Shown here: piece after piece, positions 51,354 to 60,027 of the stretch
Position numbering within the stretch: position 1 is the first letter of the stretch
Layout: the number at the start of each line of letters is the position of its first letter
Notes under the pieces: generated by a model
What the model was told of the DNA's origin: nothing
The model's input: the letters and a program-made list of their open reading frames with translations, nothing else
Databases searched by the model: none
Made by a program: the position numbers and the translations under genes
Source of the DNA: Candidatus Hydrogenedentota bacterium
Lineage (GTDB): Bacteria > Hydrogenedentota > Hydrogenedentia > Hydrogenedentales > SLHB01
Direction of reading: 5' to 3'
DNA: 64,000 nt
NCBI GenBank assembly: GCA_013359265.1
Contig: JABWCD010000029.1
Location: 1 to 64,000 of the forward strand

Positions 51354-53885
51354 ATGCGTTCACTCATACTGCTTTTGGTTTTACCCGTTGCGGCGCTGGC
51401 CCAGATTCCCGAATCGCGCACGTACGATATTCCGAGGTTGCGTAACATTGTCATCGACGGCGACGCCAACGATTGGGGAAAGAACGGGTTTCGCGTCAAC
51501 CTGATGACGGCCGTGGACGGAAGTGCGCTGGCGCCGTCGGATTTTGATCCAACTTTCCGCGTGGGCTGGGACGAACTGGGACTGCTTGTGCTCGCGACCG
51601 TCCGTGACGATTCGTTCGTCGAAAGCACCGACGAGAATGCATACCAGCAGAAGGACAGCGTCGAGTTACTGTTGTCACCGTCGCTTGGCGCGGAGGACCT
51701 TATCCACTTTGCGATTGCGCCGGGCGTGGCCACCGGCGAGCAGGGGCCGAAGTACAAAGCGTTCGACTGGCGCAAGCGCGAGCCGCGCGACGCCGTAGCG
51801 ATTGACGTGGCGCGCGCCAAGATAAACGGCGGATACGCGATTGAGGTACGGCTACCGTGGAGCAATTTGGCAATTGCGCCCAAGGCCGGCGTGGAAACCG
51901 CCCTACAGGTCCACATCAACGACGCAGACGGAAACGATCCTCCGTTTCGTGCGGCATGGTTTCCGCAGACGCCCGCCGCGGGCCGCACGCTTGCCATGTA
52001 CCAATTGCGCTTGGCGGGTAAGCCCAGTGCGCCGGTGCGCGCCGTGGCGCGCGCACACTACGACGATTTCGCGCGGGCAATTGTGCGCGTAGTTACCACG
52101 AACGATTGGAGCGGCGAGAACGCCGTTGTCCGCGAGAAGCGGCGGTCGCTTGCGGAAGCTCCGCTGAAGGAATCGAACGGACGTCCCCGCGCGGAATTCC
52201 GGTTCGATATGCCGCCCGCGGGCGAGACGTTTGGCGAACTGACCGTGCGCGTAGGCCGCTCCTCGGCGGCGGACGTCGCGCTGCCCGATGCGCGCGTCTG
52301 GCGCGCACAAAAACTGATGACCTACGCGCCGCGATTCAAACCGCCCGTCTTCTCCGGTGATAGTTTTCCCGCGTGCGACTACGAGAACCCGATTCTCGCG
52401 GAGCGCTATCTCGGGCCGTATCGCATTGAGACAACGTTCTACGACGCGCACTACAACAAGGTGACGTCAGCCGGTAAGCCGGGGCGTTACGGCGCGATCA
52501 TCGACATCGTTCCGAACGAGGGCCGGCCGCTCCGCCGTTACGCGACGTTGTACCGTCAGCCTGCGGGCTTTCCCGTGTTCAGTTGGTGGTATCTGAAGCC
52601 GGAAGGGACCGTTGCATTGCCCAAGGAACTCGGAGTAGATCACGGCGCTTTAACCGCGCAACAAACGTCCGTAGGCACGTTCACACAGTGGCTGGTTCAG
52701 GATGCGATGACAGAGGACAAAGACGCCGCCGTAGTCCTTGCCGGACTCAGCGAAACGCCGAACGACAGCGGGCCTCGCGGGGTCTACGACGACGTGTTCG
52801 CGCTGGATCGACAGTGGTGGGTCGGATTGAAGCGCAAGATTGGCGGGACAGATACGGAGCATCCAAACACGTTCGTGTGCCCGTATCAGAAGGAAGGCGA
52901 GCCCGCGGCCACTTTGCGCAACGGCACGCCCGAAGAGGCAAAGGTCAAGCCGGAATCGATTGACAAGATCGACGCCGTATTGACGAGTTGGGTGGAAGAG
53001 AGTAGGGAACCGTTTTCCGTTTGCCTGGTGCGCAATGGCGTCGTGTTTTTCGAGCGGGCGTACGGCGAACGCAACGGCCAGCCGATGACGCTGGATACAA
53101 AGAGCTGGATGGCGTCAATCTCGAAGTTTCTGTCTGGCGTGTCGATGATGACGCTGGTCGATCAGGGACTGGTTGACCTCGATGCGCCGCTCGACCGGTA
53201 CCTGCCGCAGTTGCGGGGAATCGGCGTGAAAGCGCCGTTGACCGTGCGCCACTGCTTCGCGCATACGAACGGATTGCAGCTCGGCATCGTCCCGCCGCGA
53301 ATGTTCAACGATCACTATGGCGACGAGATGAACGATTACGAGGAAGTCGTCGCGGGATACTATCCGTACCTCGAAGTGGGCACGCGCCACGGCTACAACG
53401 GGTGCGGCTATGCGATCGCGGGAAAGGTCATCGAACAAATCACGGGCGAGGCGCTGCCACAATTCTTTCTAAAGCACATGTGGGGCCCGCTCGGGTGCGC
53501 GAACACGGACGAGTTCGACATGAGCGCGCGCACGATGAGCACGCCGCGCGACATCGCGACGATCGCGCAGATGCTGTTGAACAAGGGCGCGTACGGGAAC
53601 ATGCGGTTCTTCAAACAAGAGACCTTCGAGAAATTCCTGCCGGTGAAGTTGGCGCCGTATGTGACGTTTCCCGCCGAAAACCTCGAGTGGGGCATTGGCG
53701 CCGTGTGGACGGGCGAGCCCGGCTTGAGCAAGCAGACCTACGGACACGGCGCCGCGTCCGCTGCGACATTGCGCATTGACCCGGATAACAAGTTAATCAT
53801 TGTTATGTGCCGGAACACGGCGGGGCCGAAATTCGGCGAGTTTCATCCCCAGTTCATCAGGGCAATTGTGGACGGGTTGGAATGA
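51354..53885 (+). CDS. Secreted CBM9-like / beta-lactamase-fold serine hydrolase fusion
   Basis: 843 residues. AGGAGG lies 7 nt before ATG 51354. A signal peptide (residues 1-16, LPVAALAQ) precedes a CBM9/DOMON-like domain (about 25-215) opening with VIDGDANDWG. A middle beta-rich region follows. The C-terminal 300 residues are a class C beta-lactamase-type domain: SISK (SxxK nucleophile), YNGCGYAIAG (Tyr-Asn) and YGHGAASA in place of the HTG or KTG box. Such domains are esterases, peptidases or transferases. The fused sugar-binding-like module suggests a carbohydrate-ester or peptidoglycan-related target, but this is not shown. Confidence 0.8.
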   Translation: MRSLILLLVLPVAALAQIPESRTYDIPRLRNIVIDGDANDWGKNGFRVNLMTAVDGSALAPSDFDPTFRVGWDELGLLVLATVRDDSFVESTDENAYQQKDSVELLLSPSLGAEDLIHFAIAPGVATGEQGPKYKAFDWRKREPRDAVAIDVARAKINGGYAIEVRLPWSNLAIAPKAGVETALQVHINDADGNDPPFRAAWFPQTPAAGRTLAMYQLRLAGKPSAPVRAVARAHYDDFARAIVRVVTTNDWSGENAVVREKRRSLAEAPLKESNGRPRAEFRFDMPPAGETFGELTVRVGRSSAADVALPDARVWRAQKLMTYAPRFKPPVFSGDSFPACDYENPILAERYLGPYRIETTFYDAHYNKVTSAGKPGRYGAIIDIVPNEGRPLRRYATLYRQPAGFPVFSWWYLKPEGTVALPKELGVDHGALTAQQTSVGTFTQWLVQDAMTEDKDAAVVLAGLSETPNDSGPRGVYDDVFALDRQWWVGLKRKIGGTDTEHPNTFVCPYQKEGEPAATLRNGTPEEAKVKPESIDKIDAVLTSWVEESREPFSVCLVRNGVVFFERAYGERNGQPMTLDTKSWMASISKFLSGVSMMTLVDQGLVDLDAPLDRYLPQLRGIGVKAPLTVRHCFAHTNGLQLGIVPPRMFNDHYGDEMNDYEEVVAGYYPYLEVGTRHGYNGCGYAIAGKVIEQITGEALPQFFLKHMWGPLGCANTDEFDMSARTMSTPRDIATIAQMLLNKGAYGNMRFFKQETFEKFLPVKLAPYVTFPAENLEWGIGAVWTGEPGLSKQTYGHGAASAATLRIDPDNKLIIVMCRNTAGPKFGEFHPQFIRAIVDGLE

Positions 53886-53929
53886 CCGGACGCGATCAAC
53901 CGGCACAGGACATGGCGATGCGAACCAGG

Positions 53930-54862
53930 CTACCGGGCTCGCAGTAGCTCCTGCACAATCGTGTTCGTGTTCTCCGGCGTAACGCCGAGTTCCGGACAAT
54001 ATATCCCGGGCTGGAACTTGGATTGTGTGTGGATCATGTAGTGGTTGTCCGTGGAGACCGTGAACCGCACGCCGAGGTCCGCGAGCGGTTTGATGTCCTG
54101 AATGAACGCTTCGCGCACGACGGAGTCAAGCTGCATGACACTGGTGGCCTTGGCAATTTCGATGTAGATGGCGCTTCCCTTGAGGATGCGGGCGAGTTCT
54201 TCCTGTTCGCCCGGCTGGAAGAAGCGGTATTCCTGCACCGTAATGGTCTTGGGATCGCGGCCACTTGCCTGCGCGGTGCGTTGCAAGTTTTCGATGCGCA
54301 TCGTAAACGGGTGGAAGAGAATCATGGGGATGGGAAATCGTTTCTGCAGTTCCTTCACTTGGCGCGCGCGCTGGATGAGCGTTTGGCCGTTGGGCGCTTC
54401 GCGCCCGTTATTCGGGGATATATGCCAACCAATCACGTCCGCCATGCGCATGGGCGCCTCTTCGATGCCGGTGTCGAGTTCGCCTTCGTAAATCTCCCAG
54501 CCTTTGAATAAGTGCAGATCGGGGCGTGCCGCGATGATCGCGTCCAACTCCGCGTTGAATGCGCGGTGCCCTTCTTCGCCCATGGGATACCAGCGCGGGA
54601 ACTTTTTCTCCGCGAGCCACGCATCGTACTCCTCCGGCGTTTTGCGGTATAGCTCGAGGTGATCGAGCATGACGATGACCTTGCGCCCGTCGCGCGCGGC
54701 GATGTCAATCCATTGGTCGAGCGCGGCGGGCCGCTCGAGTCCGCAGTGAAGATGCATGTCCATTTCGTGGAGAGCGAATGATGGGGGAGTCTGTGCGGTG
54801 ATGTGCGCGCAGGACGCACAGAGAAGCGCAACGAAAAGGATTTCAGTTTTGCGGGACTTCAT
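53930..54862 (-). CDS. Secreted PHP-like metal-dependent hydrolase
   Basis: 310 residues with a signal peptide (about 1-24; the segment LLCASCAHI could instead be a lipobox). PHP-type metal motifs are visible: EMDMHLHCG (about 33-41), MLDHLELY, KGWEIYEGE, ILFHPF and VSTDNHY near residue 275. The fold is that of metal-dependent phosphoesterases and amidohydrolase-like proteins. The start overlaps the end of the yhhN-like gene by 20 bp, so the two are co-transcribed. Substrate unknown. Confidence 0.75.
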   Translation of the reverse strand: MKSRKTEILFVALLCASCAHITAQTPPSFALHEMDMHLHCGLERPAALDQWIDIAARDGRKVIVMLDHLELYRKTPEEYDAWLAEKKFPRWYPMGEEGHRAFNAELDAIIAARPDLHLFKGWEIYEGELDTGIEEAPMRMADVIGWHISPNNGREAPNGQTLIQRARQVKELQKRFPIPMILFHPFTMRIENLQRTAQASGRDPKTITVQEYRFFQPGEQEELARILKGSAIYIEIAKATSVMQLDSVVREAFIQDIKPLADLGVRFTVSTDNHYMIHTQSKFQPGIYCPELGVTPENTNTIVQELLRAR

Positions 54863-55550
54863 TTTGCATTTCGGACTGTGGATTCTGAATAGAATCTACC
54901 GGAGCGGGTTGGGCGACTGACGTAATGCTGATAGCAAGTAGAAGTTGACCCCCGAAATACAGGGGAAGTCCCACAAGGGAATTAATGAAACCGGGCGACA
55001 CGAAGGCCGCGCGGGCGACAAAGATGTCGGAGAGATAGAACAGAACGGCCCCCGCGAGCACCCAACGTCCGCCGCGCTGCGCGAGGCAGCCCGCGGCAAG
55101 GGCCACCATGATCGAGATGACGCACGTGTACGCGATGACCGGCGCCTTCATGCCGGGGTCTTTCACCCCCGGCAAAATCCACTGTGAGAGAAAGTAACCG
55201 GGCACGAGCAGCACAACGGCGGCGATGGCCGCCACGGGGATGTTCGCCTTGCGCATCGCGAACGAAACGCTATAGCACACGTGCCCAATGAAAAAGCTGA
55301 TGAGCCCCGCGAGGAAGTACTGCGAATCGATGAGAAACACATCGCCAAACCACGAGAAGACAAGCCCCACGAACAAAGCGGCGCCGGCGCGCGAGCGAAA
55401 CGCGCCTGCGGCGATTGCGGTGGCGAGAAAGCCGGTGGATGCGGTCATCTTCAGAACGCCCGCGAGATAAGGCACGTCGATGTCCGCCGCGCGCACGATG
55501 AGATGGAAAGTTGTCGCAAGAATCGTCGTTACAATGCCAACTACAAACAT
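54843..55550 (-). CDS. YhhN family membrane protein (lysoplasmalogenase-like)
   Basis: 235 residues with about eight hydrophobic helices and conserved Asp residues within them (FSWFGDVFLI, FYLSDIFVARAAF), the signature of the YhhN/TMEM86 family. The animal homologue hydrolyses the vinyl-ether bond of lysoplasmalogen; bacterial roles are less certain. The last 25 residues are polar. Cotranscribed with the PHP-like hydrolase and 3 bp downstream of the lipase-like gene. Confidence 0.85.
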   Translation of the reverse strand: MFVVGIVTTILATTFHLIVRAADIDVPYLAGVLKMTASTGFLATAIAAGAFRSRAGAALFVGLVFSWFGDVFLIDSQYFLAGLISFFIGHVCYSVSFAMRKANIPVAAIAAVVLLVPGYFLSQWILPGVKDPGMKAPVIAYTCVISIMVALAAGCLAQRGGRWVLAGAVLFYLSDIFVARAAFVSPGFINSLVGLPLYFGGQLLLAISITSVAQPAPVDSIQNPQSEMQNEVPQN

Positions 55551-55553
55551 GGC

Positions 55554-56381
55554 TTACCGATGCGCCTCCAACCACGTTACGACCTGAGTGAACCAGCGGT
55601 CCTTGTCGGAATCGTTGTACAGTTCGTGGTACGCCCGATCGAAGATACACAGCGTTTTATCCGCGGACTTTACCGCGGCATGCAGATCGCGGCTGCCCCG
55701 GCAATCGGTGAGGCGATCTTTGGTGCCGTGCATGATGAGCACGGGCAAATCGATCTCGGTCGCGCGGGCGCGGAGTTCGGCTATGCCCTTCGAGATTTCC
55801 GCGCCACTGCGGGCGTGCACCGCGCCGCCGTAACGCAATGGATCGTCGCGCAACGCCTGCACGGCCTTCGGATCGCGCGAGCAGGCATTGACATCGACTT
55901 TCTGAACGGGCAGCCACGGCGTGAGCGCGCTGAGCACGGACGCCAGACTTTGAAGCGCCTTGGGGACATTATCGGGGATCTTTAGCAGGCCGCTGCTGAA
56001 GACGAGCCCGCGCGCGGGCGGCTTGTGGCGAATCGCGTACAGGCCGAGCGCGAGACAGCCGAGGCTGTGTCCCAGCAGAATGAGCGGCGCGCCCGCGGTT
56101 TGCGATGCGATGTGCGCGAGAAACGCGCGCGTGTCGTTAACCCAATTATCGAACGACACGATGTACCCGCGTTTGCCGGGAGACCGGCCGTGGCCGCGCT
56201 GGTCGAACGCGAAGACGCCAAAACTGTGTTTGTTAAGGTGTTGCGCGACTTCCTCGAACGACCCGCTGTGATGGCCGAAACCGTGTACGATGACAACGTT
56301 CGATTTCGGCGGCTGCGCCGACGCCCAGTGCCTGCCATCCAGTTCGACGCCATCCGCTGCGCGGAACGTAAATTCGTTCAT
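55554..56381 (-). CDS. Alpha/beta hydrolase, monoacylglycerol-lipase-like
   Basis: 275 residues. VHGFGHHSG provides the oxyanion region, AFDQRGHGRSPG follows, and the nucleophile elbow is GHSLGC (Ser about 112). The acid is in IMHGTKDRLTD and the His in RAYHELYND. The organisation matches monoglyceride lipases and lysophospholipases (Hydrolase_4 group). ATG 56381 overlaps the DoxX gene stop by 4 bp. An upstream in-frame start at 56567 would overlap that gene by nearly 200 bp. Confidence 0.88.
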   Translation of the reverse strand: MNEFTFRAADGVELDGRHWASAQPPKSNVVIVHGFGHHSGSFEEVAQHLNKHSFGVFAFDQRGHGRSPGKRGYIVSFDNWVNDTRAFLAHIASQTAGAPLILLGHSLGCLALGLYAIRHKPPARGLVFSSGLLKIPDNVPKALQSLASVLSALTPWLPVQKVDVNACSRDPKAVQALRDDPLRYGGAVHARSGAEISKGIAELRARATEIDLPVLIMHGTKDRLTDCRGSRDLHAAVKSADKTLCIFDRAYHELYNDSDKDRWFTQVVTWLEAHR

Positions 56382-56773
56382 GCAATCGACTCCTTCGGCA
56401 CAGACTTCTCCGGGCGCGTGAACCACCACGCCCACGCAATTAAGGGGAACTGAAGTACCAGGCGGAGCCACAGTCCCCACAGCGGAACACCGGCGTACCG
56501 GTCCGCCTGCAAAATCATGTGAATATGCACCGTAAAGAAAACGACGAGCATCGCGACAATGCCCCATGCGCCCAGCCGAACAGTCGGTCCGTACAACAAC
56601 ATGGCGCCCGCAACAATTTCCGTTATCCCGCTCAGCAGGACCAGTTCATAATGCATCGGGAGATAATCGGGCATGATATTTGTGTAAAAAGCCGGACTTA
56701 TGAAGTGGTTCACGCCGGCAAGTACAAACAGCACTCCCAGCAGATACCGCATCACCCGTTTGACGATGGACAT
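56378..56773 (-). CDS. DoxX-family membrane protein
   Basis: 131 residues with four hydrophobic helices (about 8-25, 45-63, 70-88, 98-117). The first contains LGVLFVLAGVNHF, typical of DoxX proteins. ALVLLSGITEIVAGAML-type spacing in the second helix also fits. Function in the membrane is uncertain; some relatives are linked to oxidative stress. First gene of a minus-strand run with the lipase-like, YhhN and PHP-like genes. Confidence 0.8.
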   Translation of the reverse strand: MSIVKRVMRYLLGVLFVLAGVNHFISPAFYTNIMPDYLPMHYELVLLSGITEIVAGAMLLYGPTVRLGAWGIVAMLVVFFTVHIHMILQADRYAGVPLWGLWLRLVLQFPLIAWAWWFTRPEKSVPKESIA

Positions 56774-56861
56774 GGGTGTCGACCCTTACGACCCTGAGTA
56801 CTCCGGGAAGACTGTACTACGAGGAACTTGCCGGTCGCGAATCGGCCGCGTTTCCGATGGG

Positions 56862-58133
56862 TCACTTCGTGGCAGTTAATCCAATCAGTGCGGCCAAGTC
56901 GAGTGCCGCGGGATTTGGCTGATAGTCGAGGTAAAACGCCAGCAACGATTCTTTGGCTTCGGGGTTGGTCAGCGCCGGGATGATCCAACCGTCAGGGCTC
57001 GAAACGTAGCTCGGCGCAAAGTTGGTGTCGCCAGTGACGGAGCCGAGAAGCACTCCCATCGTTTCGGGCGTTGCGCTGAGCCGGGCGATGCCGTTGCGCA
57101 CGGTAACGCCGAGCATCTTTACGTCGTCCTGCGTAAACACTTCGTTGTCCTGTGCGAGCATGAGCGGAAACGAGATGGTTAGTTGCGCATGCGAGCTATC
57201 TTCGCCTTTGATTTCCTTTGGATCGACGGGATTCTCCGGCAGTCCTTCGGGCAGCCAATAGGGCCAGTAATACGCGCCGTCGGGTCCGATGGCCAGCCGG
57301 CGCTTGATATAGCGGCCCATGCGCAATGCGCGATCTTTGTACTGTTCGTCGCCGGTCAGTTTCCACGCGGTCCAGATTGCGCGGCCGAGCGCGCTGAGCC
57401 GGTTGCCCGGCTTGACCTTGCCGTCCAGGTTGTCCTCCTGGTTCATCATGATGTAATGGCCCTCGTCGTCCGCGGGGCCGTTGCGCCATTGGCGGTCGTG
57501 CCATGCGAGGGCCTCGAGCGCCTCCTTCTTGATGGTGGCGTAGCGATCGGAATCGGACGCGAGCACTTCGGGTCTTTCTTTCACCAGCACGAGGAAATCG
57601 AGCATCGGATACACGAGCATGCCGGTATGTACGCCGAAGACGGCCCGGCCGCGCTTGGCATACTTGTCGCTGCTCCACGCGGTCGCAATTTCGCCGGTGA
57701 ACAGTTGGACGTTTTGTTTGTCGTCGCGGACGGAGAGGACGGTCTCGGCACAGCGCAGGTTGGCGTCAAGATATTTCGGGTCGTGCGTGTTTCGGTACAT
57801 CTGATTGTACCCGATCATCCAGTAGGCGATGCCCCAGGCGAGGTTGCCCTGATTGTTCCCTTTGGATTTGATGATCTCGATCGATTCGTCGAGTTTCGCG
57901 CCAAGAAAGCGATCGTCGAATCTCGCGGCAGTGGCGTATTCGGCGAGCGTGGGCGCTGGCTCGACTTTTGGGTAGTGCTCGCGGAATTTCTTGATGTATT
58001 GCGCGTCCTCGGGGGAGGGCGCGGGAGGTTGCGCTGGGGCGGACAAAACGGCGAGCGCAAACACGATGGCGAAGGGTGAAAGTCCGAAAGGACGCGTTGG
58101 ATGGATGGAACGAATTACTATCTTTCGATGCAT
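56862..58133 (-). CDS. Secreted helical-toroid protein, possible glycoside-acting enzyme
   Basis: Not recognised with certainty. 423 residues, with a long N-region followed by a hydrophobic segment ending near SAPAQ (about residue 35). The body is mostly helical with repeated aromatic helices (NLAWGIAYWMIGYNQMYR, GNRLSALGRAIWTAWKLTGDEQY, YYWPYWLPEG). This suggests an (alpha/alpha)6 toroid of the kind found in several glycosidases, lyases and glucuronyl epimerases. Catalytic residues cannot be named. It lies 7 bp after the LamG-propeller gene on the same strand, so they probably act on the same extracellular material. Confidence 0.6.
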   Translation of the reverse strand: MHRKIVIRSIHPTRPFGLSPFAIVFALAVLSAPAQPPAPSPEDAQYIKKFREHYPKVEPAPTLAEYATAARFDDRFLGAKLDESIEIIKSKGNNQGNLAWGIAYWMIGYNQMYRNTHDPKYLDANLRCAETVLSVRDDKQNVQLFTGEIATAWSSDKYAKRGRAVFGVHTGMLVYPMLDFLVLVKERPEVLASDSDRYATIKKEALEALAWHDRQWRNGPADDEGHYIMMNQEDNLDGKVKPGNRLSALGRAIWTAWKLTGDEQYKDRALRMGRYIKRRLAIGPDGAYYWPYWLPEGLPENPVDPKEIKGEDSSHAQLTISFPLMLAQDNEVFTQDDVKMLGVTVRNGIARLSATPETMGVLLGSVTGDTNFAPSYVSSPDGWIIPALTNPEAKESLLAFYLDYQPNPAALDLAALIGLTATK

Positions 58134-58140
58134 GGGCAGT

Positions 58141-59730
58141 CTATACCTTTGCGATTGCGCGGATTTCGTCCGGGCCGAGCGGCCTGGCGTAGATGCGAAC
58201 GTCCTTCATCGCGCCATTGAAGTAATCGTGCATGCCGAAGCCGATGGTCATGGGCTTATCGTTTGTAATGTCGAAGAGACGATGGTCGAATTCGTCGGAC
58301 TGCGCGGACAGCGCGCCGTCGACGAAGATGTTGATTTGGCCGCCTTCCTTGGTGACGGCGAGGTGGTGCCAGCCCGGAGACAACGACTTGTCGAGCGTCG
58401 CACATTTGCCGGCTTCAATGCTGAACACGCGGCCGGATGGCAATGTGCCGCAAAAGAGTTGTCCGCGGAAAATCGCCATAGTCCACGCGCGGCGATAGAC
58501 AACGTCCGGTGTCTTGTCGAGCTGGCCGGTGTTGTACCAATTGCCGTCGCCGTCGTAGCGGTAGACCTGCGCAAGCGGGAGGGTGCCGCCGTAGAGCTTG
58601 CCGTTGTACACGGCCATGCCCATCACCTCTTTTTCCTGACCCAGTTGGCCGGCGTTTTCCCAGCCCATCTGTCCGTCCCAGCGATAGACCGCGCCGCTCG
58701 GCCACGCGCCAATATACAGTTCCCCCCGGTACGGCATGAACGAGTACGTCTGCGTGATTTCCGCGGCCTTGCCCATGTCGTCCCACTGCTGTCCGCCGGC
58801 ATAGCGATAGATGTTGTACTCGCCGTCGTAACTGCCACCCCAGATGTGACCGCGCCACACGCCCATGGGCACGATGCGCCCGCCGGGGTTCGTGCCCGGA
58901 TGTCCGCACGGTGTCCATTTGTTGTCGCCGTCGTAGCGGTACACGCCCGGTGGCGCATAGAGCGACGAGGCATAGAGCTTGTCGCGGTAGACTGTGAGAC
59001 TGTGGATGGCCTCGTGGCCTTCGAGCGCACCGACTTCCGTCCACATTTGATCGCCTTCGTATCGGAAGATGCGCCCGCCCGGCGTCTCGTTTTCGGATTC
59101 GGCCAGGGACGATCCGCGCGATCGGTAATGCGATGCGGCGGCATAGAGTTTGCCGTCGAACTCCGCCAGCGCGAGGATCGCGTTCGAGGCGTAGGGCGCT
59201 CCGCAATCCTCCCAATTCCTTTCGCCGGCATACCGCCAGACGCGCCCCTTTTCATCCTTACCGCTCTCGAAGGTGCCCGCGTAAAGCGCGTCGTTATACA
59301 CGCACAAACAGAAAATACAGACCGCGTTTCCCGGCCGGCCGCGGTCGGTCCACTCGGCGTCAAGCGCCCCGTTGTCGATTCCAAAGAAAACGTTGCGGCA
59401 GTTCGGAGTGGACGACGTGACGCCGGAGTAATTCAGCAGCCCAAAATTGAACCCCTTTCGCGCGGCGGGATCGAACTTGCAGAGAATGTCGCCGAGGACG
59501 GTATCAAGGATTTGATCGGAGTGCACGGACGCGCAAATCGTAAAGTCGCTTGTACCGAGGTGCAATACTTCATGGTCCGGCACTTCGATGTGCGCGCCGC
59601 GCCCATCAAACCATGCCGCGCCTTCACGAAACACCACGCCGCGCGCGTCGCCGCGCAGCCCCGTCCGGGAAATGTCGTTGGCGTCGTTCGCGAGAGGGAA
59701 GTGCGCAACAAGGTTCTCGTTCGCGGGCAT
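58141..59730 (-). CDS. LamG domain interrupted by a beta-propeller
   Basis: 529 residues, no clear signal peptide. Residues 1-125 are the first half of a LamG/concanavalin-like sandwich (VAHFPLANDANDIS, then FTICASVHSDQ and a long insertion boundary). Residues about 130-435 contain about seven repeats with a YRYDGDNKWTPCG-type motif followed by a GKLYAG strand, which is a Kelch-like propeller. The second half of LamG resumes at SPGWHHLAVTKEGGQINIFV and ends FNGAMKDVRIYARPLGPDEI. AGAGGTAATCC precedes the ATG. Likely binds carbohydrate or a surface polymer. Confidence 0.75.
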   Translation of the reverse strand: MPANENLVAHFPLANDANDISRTGLRGDARGVVFREGAAWFDGRGAHIEVPDHEVLHLGTSDFTICASVHSDQILDTVLGDILCKFDPAARKGFNFGLLNYSGVTSSTPNCRNVFFGIDNGALDAEWTDRGRPGNAVCIFCLCVYNDALYAGTFESGKDEKGRVWRYAGERNWEDCGAPYASNAILALAEFDGKLYAAASHYRSRGSSLAESENETPGGRIFRYEGDQMWTEVGALEGHEAIHSLTVYRDKLYASSLYAPPGVYRYDGDNKWTPCGHPGTNPGGRIVPMGVWRGHIWGGSYDGEYNIYRYAGGQQWDDMGKAAEITQTYSFMPYRGELYIGAWPSGAVYRWDGQMGWENAGQLGQEKEVMGMAVYNGKLYGGTLPLAQVYRYDGDGNWYNTGQLDKTPDVVYRRAWTMAIFRGQLFCGTLPSGRVFSIEAGKCATLDKSLSPGWHHLAVTKEGGQINIFVDGALSAQSDEFDHRLFDITNDKPMTIGFGMHDYFNGAMKDVRIYARPLGPDEIRAIAKV

Positions 59731-59848
59731 GGATTACCTCTAGCTTTACGTTGTTTGGGACGGCCGGGAGAGAGTAACACGGGACGTGCCCGTGGAAAAA
59801 TGCGATGGCCGGGAGCACGTGTCGAGCCTGAGCTAAAAAACTTATCTG

Positions 59849-59878
59849 TTGACAAATTCTGCGCCCCGCTCGTAAACT
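59849..59878 (+). promoter_or_regulatory. Promoter of the subtilisin-like protease gene
   Basis: TTGACA (59849-59854), an 18-bp spacer, TAAACT (59873-59878). The leader to ATG 60028 would be about 140 nt with no structure that I could recognise as a riboswitch. Confidence 0.55.
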
Positions 59879-60027
59879 TGAGCCGGGACAGGCTGGCTGT
59901 ACGCATATCAATGCCGAGCGCGCAGGGGCTGCGCTACCGAATCCTTTGCGAGAGGGACACTTAGGGCAACTGGAGTTTGTGCTGATTGGCGGGCTGGGGA
60001 CGCGCGATCAGATTCGGAAAGGGTGTC

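Noticed and set aside
59885-60027. Cyclic-di-GMP or other riboswitch in the protease leader
   Set aside because: The leader is about 140 nt, but I could not find the conserved core of any class that I know.
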